A stretch of 64,000 nucleotides of DNA from Salinibacter pepae (GTDB lineage: Bacteria; Bacteroidota; Rhodothermia; Rhodothermales; Salinibacteraceae). The notes below the pieces were generated by a model. That model saw only the letters and a list, made by a program, of their open reading frames with translations. It was not told the origin of the DNA and made no database searches. The DNA is taken from the NCBI RefSeq assembly GCF_947077775.1, contig NZ_CAMTTE010000001.1, positions 2,074,501 through 2,138,500 on the forward strand, read 5' to 3'. Both the position numbers and the translations under genes were made by a program. Below, piece by piece: positions 51,015 to 59,764 of this stretch (positions are counted from its first letter, which is position 1; the number at the start of each line of letters is the position of its first letter).

Positions 51015-52376
51015 TCACCTGTCTGCGACGGATGAGGACGGGCTGCCCGACGGCGCCGCCGACTCCGGGGCCTTGCCGTTGCTCTCAGTGCCACTGCTTT
51101 CGGTGCCGTTGCTCGCGGGAATGCCTGCCTCTCCATTTTCCTCCGATGGAGACGCCCCGTCCTTCGAGCTGTGAACTCGCTCAAGCCACTGATGGAGGGC
51201 CCTCTGCTGAGAGGGGAGGCCGTGCTCCGGAACGTGGCCCTTCTCCACCATGGGGGACTTGAAAAACACCCCGAGATGCTCCTGGACGCCGCCCTGTTCG
51301 GTGCGATCGGCAAGATCGACACACCGAACCAACTCGATCACGAGCGGGGCCGCCAGGATGGAATCGCGGCAGAGAAAGTTGAGCTTCAGCTGCATCTTCT
51401 TTCCAAGAAACCCCGTCAGGTCGATGTTGTCCCACGCCTCCTTGTTGTCGCCACGGGGGCCGTAATACCGGATGTCGACAATGTGGTCCTCAACCTCATA
51501 CCCCAGTATGGAGTCGAGCACAGACCCTTTGGTCTCAACCTTCGAGGCGAGAGAGTCCTCGTCGCTGAGAGCACGGCCGTCGCGGTTGCCGAGGATGTTG
51601 GTCGAGTACCACCCGTCCACGTTCAGTGCTCGTGACCTCAGGCCCGGTGCTAAAATGGTTTTCAGGAGCGTCTGTCCGGTCTTGCCGTCCTTTCCGGCCA
51701 CGGGAACGTTCAGGCGCGAGGCCATCTCCCGAAGGGCAGGGGTGTCGGCGGCCAGGCTGGGCGTAAAGTTGACGTACGGCACGCCGGCATCGATCGCAGC
51801 GAACGCGTAGAGCATCGCCGGACTGATGGCCTCGTGGTTTTCCTCGATCCCGTTGCGAAACGCCTCCTCAGAACCGTATACAGGCAGAGAGGGATCGGCC
51901 CGAGCCTCCGTGGAGGCCAAATTCACGACCACGAGGTTGTCCAGGTCGTTCTCGCTTTTGAAGCGACGCAGGTCATCCTGTAGCGTGTCGACCGTCTCTC
52001 GGTGTCCCGACGTGGCCACTTGGTGGTCCCCAGTTACCTCCCGACAGAACCGCTCATTGCCCACCGCGGGCCAGGGGCTGAGTGATCCCAAGCTAGAGCG
52101 AACCTTCTCCAACTGACCTGGATCGAGCACATCATGGTTCTCTGCGGCCTGCTCGAGGTCTACGTCGTAGAAGTCCCAGCCGCCGAACACAAGCGACTCG
52201 TAGGAGGCAAGGCCCTGCGTGAGGCTCTCATCAAGGGCTGCGAGGGGAAGCCCGTGGTGCTTGGCATTGCCGGAGCGCATCAATTCAATCCCGGCGACCG
52301 TCGTCGTCGCGACCGCGCCGCCAAGTCCCACTATGGCAACACCGAGTCGTCCAGAGGGGGAGTCAGAAGAGGCCAT
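51015..52376 (-). CDS. ino1: myo-inositol-1-phosphate synthase
   Basis: This 453-residue NAD-dependent enzyme converts glucose-6-phosphate to inositol phosphate. The NAD-binding start is AIVGLGGAVATTTVAGIELM. Family phrases follow in order: SPAMLYAFAAIDAGVPYVNFTPS (about 190-215), AGKDGKTGQTLLKT (about 225-240), LNVDGWYSTNILGNRDG, VLDSILGY and YGPRGDNKEAWDNIDLTGFLG. The Lys residues of GKDGKTGQTLLKT and GDNKEAWD are the conserved catalytic lysines. The C-terminal 60 residues are a Ser-, Gly- and Glu-rich tail not needed by the family, with a short repeat near 51062-51115. As first gene of the cluster it supplies the inositol core. Start at the ATG at 52376. Confidence 0.95.
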   Translation of the reverse strand: MASSDSPSGRLGVAIVGLGGAVATTTVAGIELMRSGNAKHHGLPLAALDESLTQGLASYESLVFGGWDFYDVDLEQAAENHDVLDPGQLEKVRSSLGSLSPWPAVGNERFCREVTGDHQVATSGHRETVDTLQDDLRRFKSENDLDNLVVVNLASTEARADPSLPVYGSEEAFRNGIEENHEAISPAMLYAFAAIDAGVPYVNFTPSLAADTPALREMASRLNVPVAGKDGKTGQTLLKTILAPGLRSRALNVDGWYSTNILGNRDGRALSDEDSLASKVETKGSVLDSILGYEVEDHIVDIRYYGPRGDNKEAWDNIDLTGFLGKKMQLKLNFLCRDSILAAPLVIELVRCVDLADRTEQGGVQEHLGVFFKSPMVEKGHVPEHGLPSQQRALHQWLERVHSSKDGASPSEENGEAGIPASNGTESSGTESNGKAPESAAPSGSPSSSVADR

Positions 52377-52706
52377 CCGTTCGTTTCTCTGCGTGTGAGA
52401 GCATCAAAATTGCCGTCTAGTGTAATAGCTCTCATTGCCTTTTCTCTCCCTTCTCTTCACAACGGTTGTGTAAAGTATGTGCGTGCGGGTGCCTTCTCCC
52501 AATCAGCGTCGCGGCGAAGCGATACGCGCGTACTCCATGCGAGACTCCTGCCGTCCAATCCTGCCGTCCATCCAGCGAGGCTCTCGGGCCTTTCGCCCAA
52601 CCCCCCCTCGGCTCGGTTGACTGCGACGGGGTCGGGTCACGATGAGAGATCAGAGGCCCCCAGGATCGTTGCTGCTCGCGGTCCCACCTGATGCCCCCAG
52701 AAACGA
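52377..52706. promoter_or_regulatory. divergent promoter region of inositol cluster and EamA transporter
   Basis: A 330-base region with lower GC than its surroundings, between ino1 (minus) and an EamA-type transporter (plus). It holds TGAGAGC (52395-52401) and GCTCTCA (52427-52433), an inverted repeat with a 25-base gap, and a perfect palindrome at 52458-52470. No exact promoter boxes can be fixed by eye. Confidence 0.45.
52458..52470. promoter_or_regulatory. 13-bp perfect palindrome, possible operator
   Basis: CACAAC-G-GTTGTG. Its position about 80 bases upstream of ino1 and about 240 bases upstream of the transporter gene, in an AT-richer stretch, is where a repressor or activator site would be expected. 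No matching regulator gene lies in the cluster. Confidence 0.45.
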
Positions 52707-53597
52707 ATGAGTTCATCCACTAAGCCACTGGTTGGCGCCTACTCGGGGATTTTTTACATCGTGGGTGCTGCGTTCTTCTGGAGCCTAACGAGCGCCTTTG
52801 TCAAAGTCGTTGGCCAGGGGGGCGTGTCGAGTCAGCAGATTGTCCTCACCCGTGCCGCCGTCACTTTAATCTATAGCTACGTCCTCGTCCGATGGTCTGA
52901 CGAGGCCTCTCTGTGGGGAACGGACCTGACGTTGCTCTGGCTCAGGGGCTTTTTCGGATTTGCAACCCTCAGTTGCTTTTTCTTTGCCCTCACGAAGCTT
53001 CCCCTGGCAGATGCCACCGTAATCCACTACACCAATCCCGTATTCACTGCCCTCATTGCCGCGGCAGTGCTTGGGGAGGAACTACGCACGTCGGAGCTTC
53101 TTGGGGCGCTTGCGAGTCTTGCAGGGGTCGCCCTTATCACACAGCCCTCGTTTCTATTTGGAGGCTCTGGCGCGGCACTCGATCTCACCTATGTCGGAAT
53201 TGCCCTCCTGGGGGCCGTGTGCGCCTCGTCGGCGCAAGTACTGATCCGCAGGCTCCGCAAGACCGAGCACCCACTGGTGGTGGTGTTCTACTTTCCCTTC
53301 GTCGCCACGATCGGGGGACTTCCGACGGCAGCGGTCACCGATCTGCAGTGGCCGACGTTCTGGGAGTGGATCATGCTGATCGGAGGGGTTGCCGGCTGTG
53401 CTCAAGTTGCACAAATTCTGCTCACGAAGGGGCTCCACAATGAGAAAGCCGGTCGTGCCATGGCCGTGTCGTATCTCCAGATCGTCTTCGCCGCCGGGCT
53501 GGGGCTTCTCGTGTTTGGGGAAGCGGTCGACCTCTGGAGCATAGCGGGGGCGCTCCTCGTGGTTGCCGGGACAGGATTTGCCGCCTGGAAGCGGTAG
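52707..53597 (+). CDS. EamA/DMT-superfamily transporter
   Basis: This 296-residue membrane protein has about ten helices in two EamA repeats. The first repeat includes GAAFFWSLTSAFVKVVGQGG and LRGFFGFATLSCFFFALTKL. The second includes YVGIALLGAVCASSAQVLIR and GRAMAVSYLQIVFAAGLGLL. It ends VVAGTGFAAWKR. EamA proteins of this size export metabolites such as amino acids or small organic compounds. It is divergent from the inositol-YcaO cluster and shares its upstream region, so it is a candidate exporter or importer of the cluster's product. Its start is ATG 52707. Confidence 0.85.
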   Translation: MSSSTKPLVGAYSGIFYIVGAAFFWSLTSAFVKVVGQGGVSSQQIVLTRAAVTLIYSYVLVRWSDEASLWGTDLTLLWLRGFFGFATLSCFFFALTKLPLADATVIHYTNPVFTALIAAAVLGEELRTSELLGALASLAGVALITQPSFLFGGSGAALDLTYVGIALLGAVCASSAQVLIRRLRKTEHPLVVVFYFPFVATIGGLPTAAVTDLQWPTFWEWIMLIGGVAGCAQVAQILLTKGLHNEKAGRAMAVSYLQIVFAAGLGLLVFGEAVDLWSIAGALLVVAGTGFAAWKR

Positions 53598-53645
53598 GTC
53601 GGTCCTTGCCGCGGCCCAAGCGTCACGCACCGGGGGCCAGGTCCC

Positions 53646-55043
53646 TCAGGATGCGTCGTCGGAGCCAGTCTTTTGACTGTCGGGCAGATCGGCGCGGGCC
53701 AGGTCCCCTTCCATCTCCTCAGGCAGGTCCTTGCTGTTTTCCGCGCCCAGCTCCCTCAGCATCTCGACCTGCCGGAGCAGGTTGCCGCGCCCGTCGGTGA
53801 GCCGCTTCCGGGCGGTGTGGTAGCTCTCCTGGGCCTGATCGATCCGCTGGCCCACCTCCTCCAGCGCCTCGGCAAAGAGCACGAACTTGTCGTAGAGCCG
53901 CCCGCCCCGCTCGGCGATCTCCCGGGCGTTTTGGGTCTGCCGCTCCTGCCGCCAGATGTTGGCGATCGTCAGGGTCGTGGCCTGAAGCGTCGTCGGGCTT
54001 ACGATCACCACCCCCTGGTCGAAGGCGCTCTGGTAGAGGCCCTCGTCGTTTTGCAGGGCCAGGGCGAAGGCCGGCTCGATCGGCATGAACATCAATGCAA
54101 AGTCCGGGCTCCGCTCGCCATAGAGGCTCCCGTAGTCCTTCGAGGCGAGCCCCTCGACGTGACTCCGAACCGACTGGAGGTGGTCCTTGAGGTGGCTCTG
54201 CCGCTCCTCCTCTCCATCTGCGGAGCTGAAGCGCCGGTACGCCGTGAGCGATACCTTCGAGTCGACCACGACAAATCGGTCCTCCGGCAGCTCAATCACG
54301 CAGTCCGGCCGGAGCCGCTTGCCCTGCCCGTTGGTCCGGCTGACCTGCGTGTGGTACTCCCGGCCCTCCTTCAGGCCGGACTCCTCCAGGATGCGCTTCA
54401 AGACCATCTCGCCCCAGTCGCCCTGGGTTTTGGACTGGCCCTCAAGGGCGCCCACGAGATCCTCGGCCCGCTCGGACATCGTCTCGTTCAGGTCGCTCAG
54501 CTGCTCGATCTGCGTCTCCAGCTGGCTACGCTCCTTAAGGCCCTTCTCGTAGGTCTCCTCGACCTTCTCCTTGAAGCCTTCCAGCTTCTCCTGAAGCGGA
54601 CCGAGCAGCTGATCCAGGTTCTCCTCGTTTTGCTCGGTGAACTTCTCGGTCTTCTCCTCCAAGATCTCGTTGGCCAGGTTCTTGAACTGGTCCCTGAGCT
54701 CCTCCTGCTGCTTTTCGATGCGGCCCTCCTGCTCCTCCAGCCGGCTTCGGAGGTTTTCGTTTTTGGTCTTGAGGGTAGACGTCTCTTCCCTGAGGTCGCC
54801 GACCTGGCCGCTGAGCTCGTCCCGCTCGGCCTTGACGTCGCCGAGCTGGGACGTGAGGCTTTCGGTCTCCTGCTGGAGGGCGGAGACCTTCTGCTTCAGC
54901 GCAGAGACGTCCTCCTCCCGGTCCGCGAGGCCGCGCTCGTAGGCCGCCTCGACGCGGCGTTTCAAAGCCAACCACGCGATCCCGCCGCCGAGAAGGGCCG
55001 AGCCGAGGGCTAGAGCGAAAGAAAGAATGAGGATGTTGGGCAT
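53646..55043 (-). CDS. rmuC: RmuC-family protein (DNA recombination-associated)
   Basis: This is a 465-residue protein with an N-terminal membrane anchor (NILILSFALALGSALLGGGI) and then a long coiled coil (about 30-190). The RmuC nuclease-like domain (about 200-430) has GDWGEMVLKRILEESGLKEG, RLRPDCVIELPEDRFVVVDSKVSLTAY, LMFMPIEPAFALAL, VSPTTLQATTLTIANIWRQE and the closing YDKFVLFAEALEEVG. The D...P-D-x-V-I-x-L...D-S-K motif is the PD-(D/E)xK-like signature of this family. RmuC limits inversions at short inverted repeats in Escherichia coli; its biochemistry is poorly known. It converges with the EamA gene at 52707 and has its own neighbour 157 bases upstream (another EamA gene) on the same strand. 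Confidence 0.92.
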   Translation of the reverse strand: MPNILILSFALALGSALLGGGIAWLALKRRVEAAYERGLADREEDVSALKQKVSALQQETESLTSQLGDVKAERDELSGQVGDLREETSTLKTKNENLRSRLEEQEGRIEKQQEELRDQFKNLANEILEEKTEKFTEQNEENLDQLLGPLQEKLEGFKEKVEETYEKGLKERSQLETQIEQLSDLNETMSERAEDLVGALEGQSKTQGDWGEMVLKRILEESGLKEGREYHTQVSRTNGQGKRLRPDCVIELPEDRFVVVDSKVSLTAYRRFSSADGEEERQSHLKDHLQSVRSHVEGLASKDYGSLYGERSPDFALMFMPIEPAFALALQNDEGLYQSAFDQGVVIVSPTTLQATTLTIANIWRQERQTQNAREIAERGGRLYDKFVLFAEALEEVGQRIDQAQESYHTARKRLTDGRGNLLRQVEMLRELGAENSKDLPEEMEGDLARADLPDSQKTGSDDAS

Positions 55044-55199
55044 GCGTCAATAGGCTGGTTAATGCAGACGTGGAGAGCGCCGGTTCCCCCAGGAACGAAT
55101 CCAGAGGGACTCCTGCTTTTGAGCTTTGCTTTTGAGCTTCCCCAGGCCCGTCGAAGAGCGTCCGGAAAGGGACAACTCTGGACCGCCCTGTAAAGTGCC

Positions 55200-56117
55200 T
55201 TATTCCCGCTTCTCCCCTTCCCCGTCGATGACCATCAAAAAGGCCGCCGTGATGGCCATGGCAATGCCGGTCAGCTTGACGGGAATATCCAACGGATCGG
55301 TCGAGTAGATGTAGAGCGACAGCATCACGGTAATCATTGGCGCCGCGGCGCTCGTCATGGGCGAGACAATGATGGCACGCCCGTACCGGTACGCGTACAC
55401 GACGCAGAGAGCCCCAACTGCGTTGAGCAGCTGTATCGGAACGGCCAGCCCGGCCCCTCGCAGTCCCCAGTTGATCCTCTGTGAGAAGTCCGTCATCGCG
55501 ATCGCGATCGGCACGAGAAGCAGAGCCGAGGCAGCCATGTAAAAAAAGACGCTCTCTGCCCTCATGGTCCGGTTCGCCCGCTTGATAATGTACCCTTGAA
55601 TCCCCCATGCCGAAAACACGAGGAGCGCCAACCCGAGCCACGCGATCCCTCCACCGGCGGCTGTGGCGTCAGAGGACGGGCCCTCGGTTGACAGAAGAAC
55701 GATCGCCACCAGTGCAGACGCGACTCCCACCCAGCCCTTCGGCCCAGCCCGTTCCCCGATCAACCACGCAGAAAGCAGGACCGTGACGACGGGAGACAGG
55801 GACACGATTGGAAACACGATGTATGCAGGTCCCAATCTAAGAACCTCAAATAGAATCAACTGCCCCCCTGCCCCGAGTCCCCCCGCCGCCATCCCCATAC
55901 AGACAGAGTACACGTCGCAGTCCAGATCCCAATCGGCTATGCCCAGTGCCACGATCGCGGGAGGGACCATCGTGACCGCCCACACAGAGTATCCCAGTGG
56001 AGGGGGAAACCCGGCCTTTTCCGGAATCTCGATCAGAGCTCCCCAGGTTCCCCAAAGCATCGTTGTGACTGCGGCGAAGCCAATCCAAGCCCGTCTCTTC
56101 CCGACGTAGTGCCTCAC
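55200..56117 (-). CDS. EamA/DMT-superfamily transporter, second in the region
   Basis: This 305-residue membrane protein has about ten helices and two EamA repeats (WGTWGALIEIPEKAGFPPPL, LGPAYIVFPIVSLSPVVTVL; GIQGYIIKRANRTMRAESVFF, GRAIIVSPMTSAAAPMITVM). It ends with a charged tail GEGEKRE. The general layout matches the transporter at 52707, but I saw no strong word-for-word identity, so they are probably not recent duplicates. It is upstream of rmuC on the same strand with a 156-base gap, perhaps independent. Substrate unknown. Confidence 0.82.
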   Translation of the reverse strand: MRHYVGKRRAWIGFAAVTTMLWGTWGALIEIPEKAGFPPPLGYSVWAVTMVPPAIVALGIADWDLDCDVYSVCMGMAAGGLGAGGQLILFEVLRLGPAYIVFPIVSLSPVVTVLLSAWLIGERAGPKGWVGVASALVAIVLLSTEGPSSDATAAGGGIAWLGLALLVFSAWGIQGYIIKRANRTMRAESVFFYMAASALLLVPIAIAMTDFSQRINWGLRGAGLAVPIQLLNAVGALCVVYAYRYGRAIIVSPMTSAAAPMITVMLSLYIYSTDPLDIPVKLTGIAMAITAAFLMVIDGEGEKRE

Positions 56118-56412
56118 AGACGTGGTTCAGGTGAAAGTGTAGGAGCGAACTCGTTCCGGCCCACCTCCGCGCCACCGATTCCGAAATTGAGCGGAGAACC
56201 GCGTTGGGGAGTGGGCATGCGCGCCGAAAGGCAAACACGCCGCAGCGCTGTTTGGCTCTCCGGCATGTCAGGCGTCCGGGCCGAAACGAGACTCCGATTA
56301 GAAGCGCCCTTTTTCTCTTCCGAAGCGTCCCTGCAAGGGATGCGCTTGTGCCCTGCTCAACAGGCTGCTCCGGACCCATGGGATCCCTTCCGCCGCGCCG
56401 AAAAGGAAGTCA

Positions 56413-57384
56413 TCAGGGCCGCAGCGGGACGTCGTCGCCCGTTAGGTTTGGTGGGCGAATGAGGACCTTTCCGCTGGCCTCAGCAAAGCTTCCAAATATG
56501 CCGGTTCCGTTCTCGATGTCCTCGTCAACGTTCGGAATCTCGCCGGGGGCCAGGCTCATCTGCTGGGCCGACTGCGTGCGCAGAAAGTCGTAAAGGTTGT
56601 CGTCCACCACGCTTGCGCGGACCTGGTTCGGCCCGTAGAAGGCCACGGCAAGCCAGGGGAGCGTGATGCTGACGGTGCCGTCGTCGTTGGAGGTGAAGTT
56701 CGCCTCGTTCAGGAGGCCCGACGAGTTGACGCGGAACGACGCCAGGGTGTCGCTGTCGGCATCGTATTGTTCGAGATAGAATGGGGTCAGCAGGCGTCCG
56801 GCGACGCTATCGGGCGGGCTGGCGGGAATGGACTGCAGCTCAAGCAGGGACCGCGACGTGAGAACGTAAACGTTTTGCCGCTCCAGGGCAGACGGCCCGG
56901 GCCGGACCGTCAGTTCGAACTGGGGCGGGTCGGAGTTCTCGTCGTCCGGGTCCGGGTATGTCGTCGTGTCGTTCTGGGTCCGCACGGCCTCGACGGGGGC
57001 CGGCACGGTGGTCTCCGCAGTGACGACAGGGCCTTCCGGCGGGGCGGCCCGCAGCCGGTACGTGCCCTGAGGCTTGACGGTGGCTGGTGTCTCGGGGATG
57101 TAGAGCCCGTCCGTGCTGTCCGTCTCCGTGTACGGCACGGTCGCCGCGACGCCGCCGCTGTCGTTCAGGCGCTGCACCTGCACGTCCGCGCCCTGAACGG
57201 CCGTCCGCTCGGGGGTGTACTCCGCACTTGCCCGTGCGGTGCGCGTGAGCCGGACGGAGTCCATCGGCTCACCGGCCTCCAGGTAGGCTTCGACGACGAC
57301 CTGGGATTCGGTCTCCAGGGCGGCCGTATCGCAGCCGACGAGGGCAGCAAGGCCAAAAATGGCGAAAAGCAGAAGGCGTCGCAT
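56413..57384 (-). CDS. DUF4249-type outer-membrane lipoprotein (TonB-receptor partner)
   Basis: This is a 323-residue lipoprotein. The signal LLLFAIFGLAALVGC ends in a lipobox Cys near residue 18. The body has the DUF4249 features LETESQVVVEAYLEAGEPMDSVRLTRT, AVQGADVQVQ, GTYRLRAAPPEGPVVTAETTVP and a C-terminal region with tyrosines (VVDDNLYDFLRTQSAQQ). In Bacteroidota these proteins are encoded beside TonB-dependent receptors and probably assist uptake at the outer membrane. Here it follows the receptor gene by 70 bases on the same strand. Its start is the Met at 57384, directly before the lipoprotein signal; a longer frame upstream (57420) is not signal-like. Confidence 0.85.
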   Translation of the reverse strand: MRRLLLFAIFGLAALVGCDTAALETESQVVVEAYLEAGEPMDSVRLTRTARASAEYTPERTAVQGADVQVQRLNDSGGVAATVPYTETDSTDGLYIPETPATVKPQGTYRLRAAPPEGPVVTAETTVPAPVEAVRTQNDTTTYPDPDDENSDPPQFELTVRPGPSALERQNVYVLTSRSLLELQSIPASPPDSVAGRLLTPFYLEQYDADSDTLASFRVNSSGLLNEANFTSNDDGTVSITLPWLAVAFYGPNQVRASVVDDNLYDFLRTQSAQQMSLAPGEIPNVDEDIENGTGIFGSFAEASGKVLIRPPNLTGDDVPLRP

Positions 57385-57454
57385 ACAGGAGGGGGCGGTG
57401 TGCCGGGTGCGAGAGCGCACAGGTCAACGGCAATGCTCAGCGGCAATACTCCGT

Positions 57455-59764
57455 CTAGAACGTGAGCGTGAACGACAGGTTGGGGATCGGGACCGGGATT
57501 TGGGGGATCTCGGTGCGCTCGAGGCTCCCGTCGTCCTGGCGCTCGTACTGGTAAAACCAGACGTTCCGCCGGGCATACGCGTTGATGAGCTGTATCTTGA
57601 ACTCGTAGTCCGCAATCCCGAAGAATTTCCCGCTGCGGGTCGCCCCGATGTCGAGGCGATGGTAGGGGGGGAGCCGGGCGTTGTTGAAGGGGCTGATCAG
57701 CACCGTTCGCTCGTCGGTGGCGGACTGAAAGGGACTGTCCACGGTGCTAAACTGCCGTTCGGGGCGGGTGTAGGGCTGGCCCGTGCTGTAGCTGAACGTG
57801 CTGGTGAGGCGCCAGCCCCTGGTGAGCCGATAGTTCGCAACGAGCGTCAGGTCGTGAGTCCGGTCGTACTTCGGCGTGTAGTACTGAGGCCCCCCTGCCT
57901 GGGTCTCATTGATGTTCGGGAACCGGCGTTCGGTGCGCCCCAGCGTGTAGCTGAGGAAGCCGGTGAAGTCCCCGGTCTCTCGGCGCAGCAGCGCCTCCAA
58001 CCCGTAAGCCCGCCCGTCGCCGATCTGGAACCGCTCGGCGTAGGGCACCCCTGCCGTGCCGGACGAAAACGGGTCCTCCCGGAACAGGCCGGGCATGGTG
58101 CGGCCATAGCCCTCAACCTCCGCCTGCCAGCCGTCCCCGAATTGCGTGGTCAGCCCCAGCGCCAGCTGGTCGCCCGAAGACGGGGGCACGCCTTCGTCGG
58201 ACATCAGCCACGTGTCGAAGCCCGTAAAGAGCTGGCTGGTCTCCAGCGTGATGTACTGGTGGTAGCGCCCGTACGCCGCCTGCAGCTGCACGGAGGGGGA
58301 CAAGGAGTATTCGGCCGAAAGGCGAGGGGAGAGGCGCCAAAAACTGCCCTTCTGGAAGTACGAGCCCCGAAGGCCCGCCTTGAGGGTCCAGTCGCCGGTC
58401 GGTTTGTACGTGTCCTGAACGTAGAGGGCCGCCTGCTGGCTGCGAAGGTCCTGGTCGAAGGTCACGGAGCCGTCGAAGGACTCCTGCAGCTGGAACGAGA
58501 GCAGGCTCCACTGGGCGCCGCCCTTCAGGGTGTGGTTCGAGCCGGGGGTGTACTCGATATCCGCATTCACCGACAGGTCGTCGACCCCGTTCGTCTGTTC
58601 GAACTCGGTGTTCGCGATGTTGGCCACCGGGGTGCTGCGGTACCGCGACCCGGTGACCTGCAGGGTCGAGAAGGCCTGGCTTCCGAAGAGGTGCGTCCAG
58701 TCCGCACTGATCGTCTGATTTCCGTAGTCGATGTCGAAGCGCCCGGCGGTTTGAAACTGCAGGTCCAGGCGGTCCTGCCCCCCGTACAGGGACAGAGAGA
58801 GCTTGTCGTCGGGGCCCGCGTCGTAGTTGACCTTCGCGTTCACGTCGTAAAACGCGAAGGCGTCCGGGATGCCATCCGTACCGGTGCGCCGCAGCCCCGC
58901 CAGCACGGGCTCAAGGGTCGAGCGGCGCACGGCGACCATGTACGAGCCGTCCGCCGAGTCGCCGCTTCCCCCGTAGGGCCCCTCGATGTACGCCCGGGAC
59001 GCGAGCAGCCCCACGCTCAGCCCCCCGCTGGTCTCGCGGCGGTTTCCGTCCTTGTTGCGGATGTCGACCACCCCCCCGAGGCGCCCGCCGTACTCCACCG
59101 GATACGCCCCCTTGTACAGCTCCACGTCCTTGATCGCATCGGGGTTGAACGTGGAGAAGAAGCCGAAGAAATGGGTCGGGTTGTACACCGTGGTGCCGTC
59201 GAGCAGAATTAGGTTCTGGCCCGGCCCCCCGCCGCGGATGTAGAGGTTGCTGGAGTAGTCCGAGGCGGTTTTAATGCCGGGAAGCAGCTTCAGCGTGCGG
59301 AAGACGTCCGGCTGGAACGCGGTGGGGAGCTCCTTAATCAGGGCCGTCTCCACTTGGTCCATGCTCACGGAGCCCTCCTCGTCGGCCGCTTCGCCGGTCA
59401 CGACGACCTCCTCGCCCGCCACGCCCGCCGGCTGAAGCTCGACGTCGAGACGGCGCGCCTCGCCGGCCGACAGGGTGATTTTCTCCACGCGGTTCTGGTA
59501 GCCGATGTAGGAGAACACAATCGTGTACGTGCCGGCGGAGAGGTCCTGAATCGTGTAGTAGCCCTCGCTGTTGGTGGCCGCCCCGCGGCTGGTCCCCTTG
59601 ACGAGAGCGCTTGCCTGAATCAGCGTCTCGCCGGTCTCGGCGTCCCGCACGTAGCCGCTCAGGGACGCGCTCTCCTGGGCCCCGGCGGGGATGGGCCCCA
59701 GGGTCAGGAGAAGGGCTGCGCACAAGCCGGCGAGGGTGAAGACGGAACGGGAGTGCTCAGTCAT
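57455..59764 (-). CDS. TonB-dependent outer-membrane receptor with carboxypeptidase-like N-domain
   Basis: This is a 769-residue receptor. The signal peptide (FTLAGLCAALLLTLGPIPAGAQ) ends near residue 32. A carboxypeptidase-regulatory-like beta domain (about 35-110: SLSGYVRDAETGETLIQAS, GYYTIQDLSAGTYTIVFSYI) precedes the plug (about 125-230: IKELPTAFQPDVFRTLKLL, YIRGGGPGQNLILLDGTTVY, GGRLGGVVDI). The barrel runs to the end with a terminal Phe (NLSFTLTF). Such receptors import bulky substrates using TonB and proton-motive force. With the DUF4249 gene it forms a two-gene uptake unit; the substrate is not predictable here. No TonB-box motif is evident. Confidence 0.92.
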   Translation of the reverse strand: MTEHSRSVFTLAGLCAALLLTLGPIPAGAQESASLSGYVRDAETGETLIQASALVKGTSRGAATNSEGYYTIQDLSAGTYTIVFSYIGYQNRVEKITLSAGEARRLDVELQPAGVAGEEVVVTGEAADEEGSVSMDQVETALIKELPTAFQPDVFRTLKLLPGIKTASDYSSNLYIRGGGPGQNLILLDGTTVYNPTHFFGFFSTFNPDAIKDVELYKGAYPVEYGGRLGGVVDIRNKDGNRRETSGGLSVGLLASRAYIEGPYGGSGDSADGSYMVAVRRSTLEPVLAGLRRTGTDGIPDAFAFYDVNAKVNYDAGPDDKLSLSLYGGQDRLDLQFQTAGRFDIDYGNQTISADWTHLFGSQAFSTLQVTGSRYRSTPVANIANTEFEQTNGVDDLSVNADIEYTPGSNHTLKGGAQWSLLSFQLQESFDGSVTFDQDLRSQQAALYVQDTYKPTGDWTLKAGLRGSYFQKGSFWRLSPRLSAEYSLSPSVQLQAAYGRYHQYITLETSQLFTGFDTWLMSDEGVPPSSGDQLALGLTTQFGDGWQAEVEGYGRTMPGLFREDPFSSGTAGVPYAERFQIGDGRAYGLEALLRRETGDFTGFLSYTLGRTERRFPNINETQAGGPQYYTPKYDRTHDLTLVANYRLTRGWRLTSTFSYSTGQPYTRPERQFSTVDSPFQSATDERTVLISPFNNARLPPYHRLDIGATRSGKFFGIADYEFKIQLINAYARRNVWFYQYERQDDGSLERTEIPQIPVPIPNLSFTLTF

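Noticed and set aside
42255-52376. Reading the cluster as ordinary mycothiol biosynthesis
   Set aside because: No cysteine ligase (MshC) or acetyltransferase (MshD) is present, and YcaO, isomerase and oxidoreductase genes are not part of that pathway.
53673-55013. 446-codon plus-strand ORF opposite rmuC
   Set aside because: A Leu-rich shadow of the coiled-coil region; rmuC motifs are clear on the minus strand.
57359-59212. 617-codon plus-strand ORF opposite the TonB receptor
   Set aside because: The minus strand encodes a complete signal peptide, plug and barrel; the plus frame has no recognisable domain.
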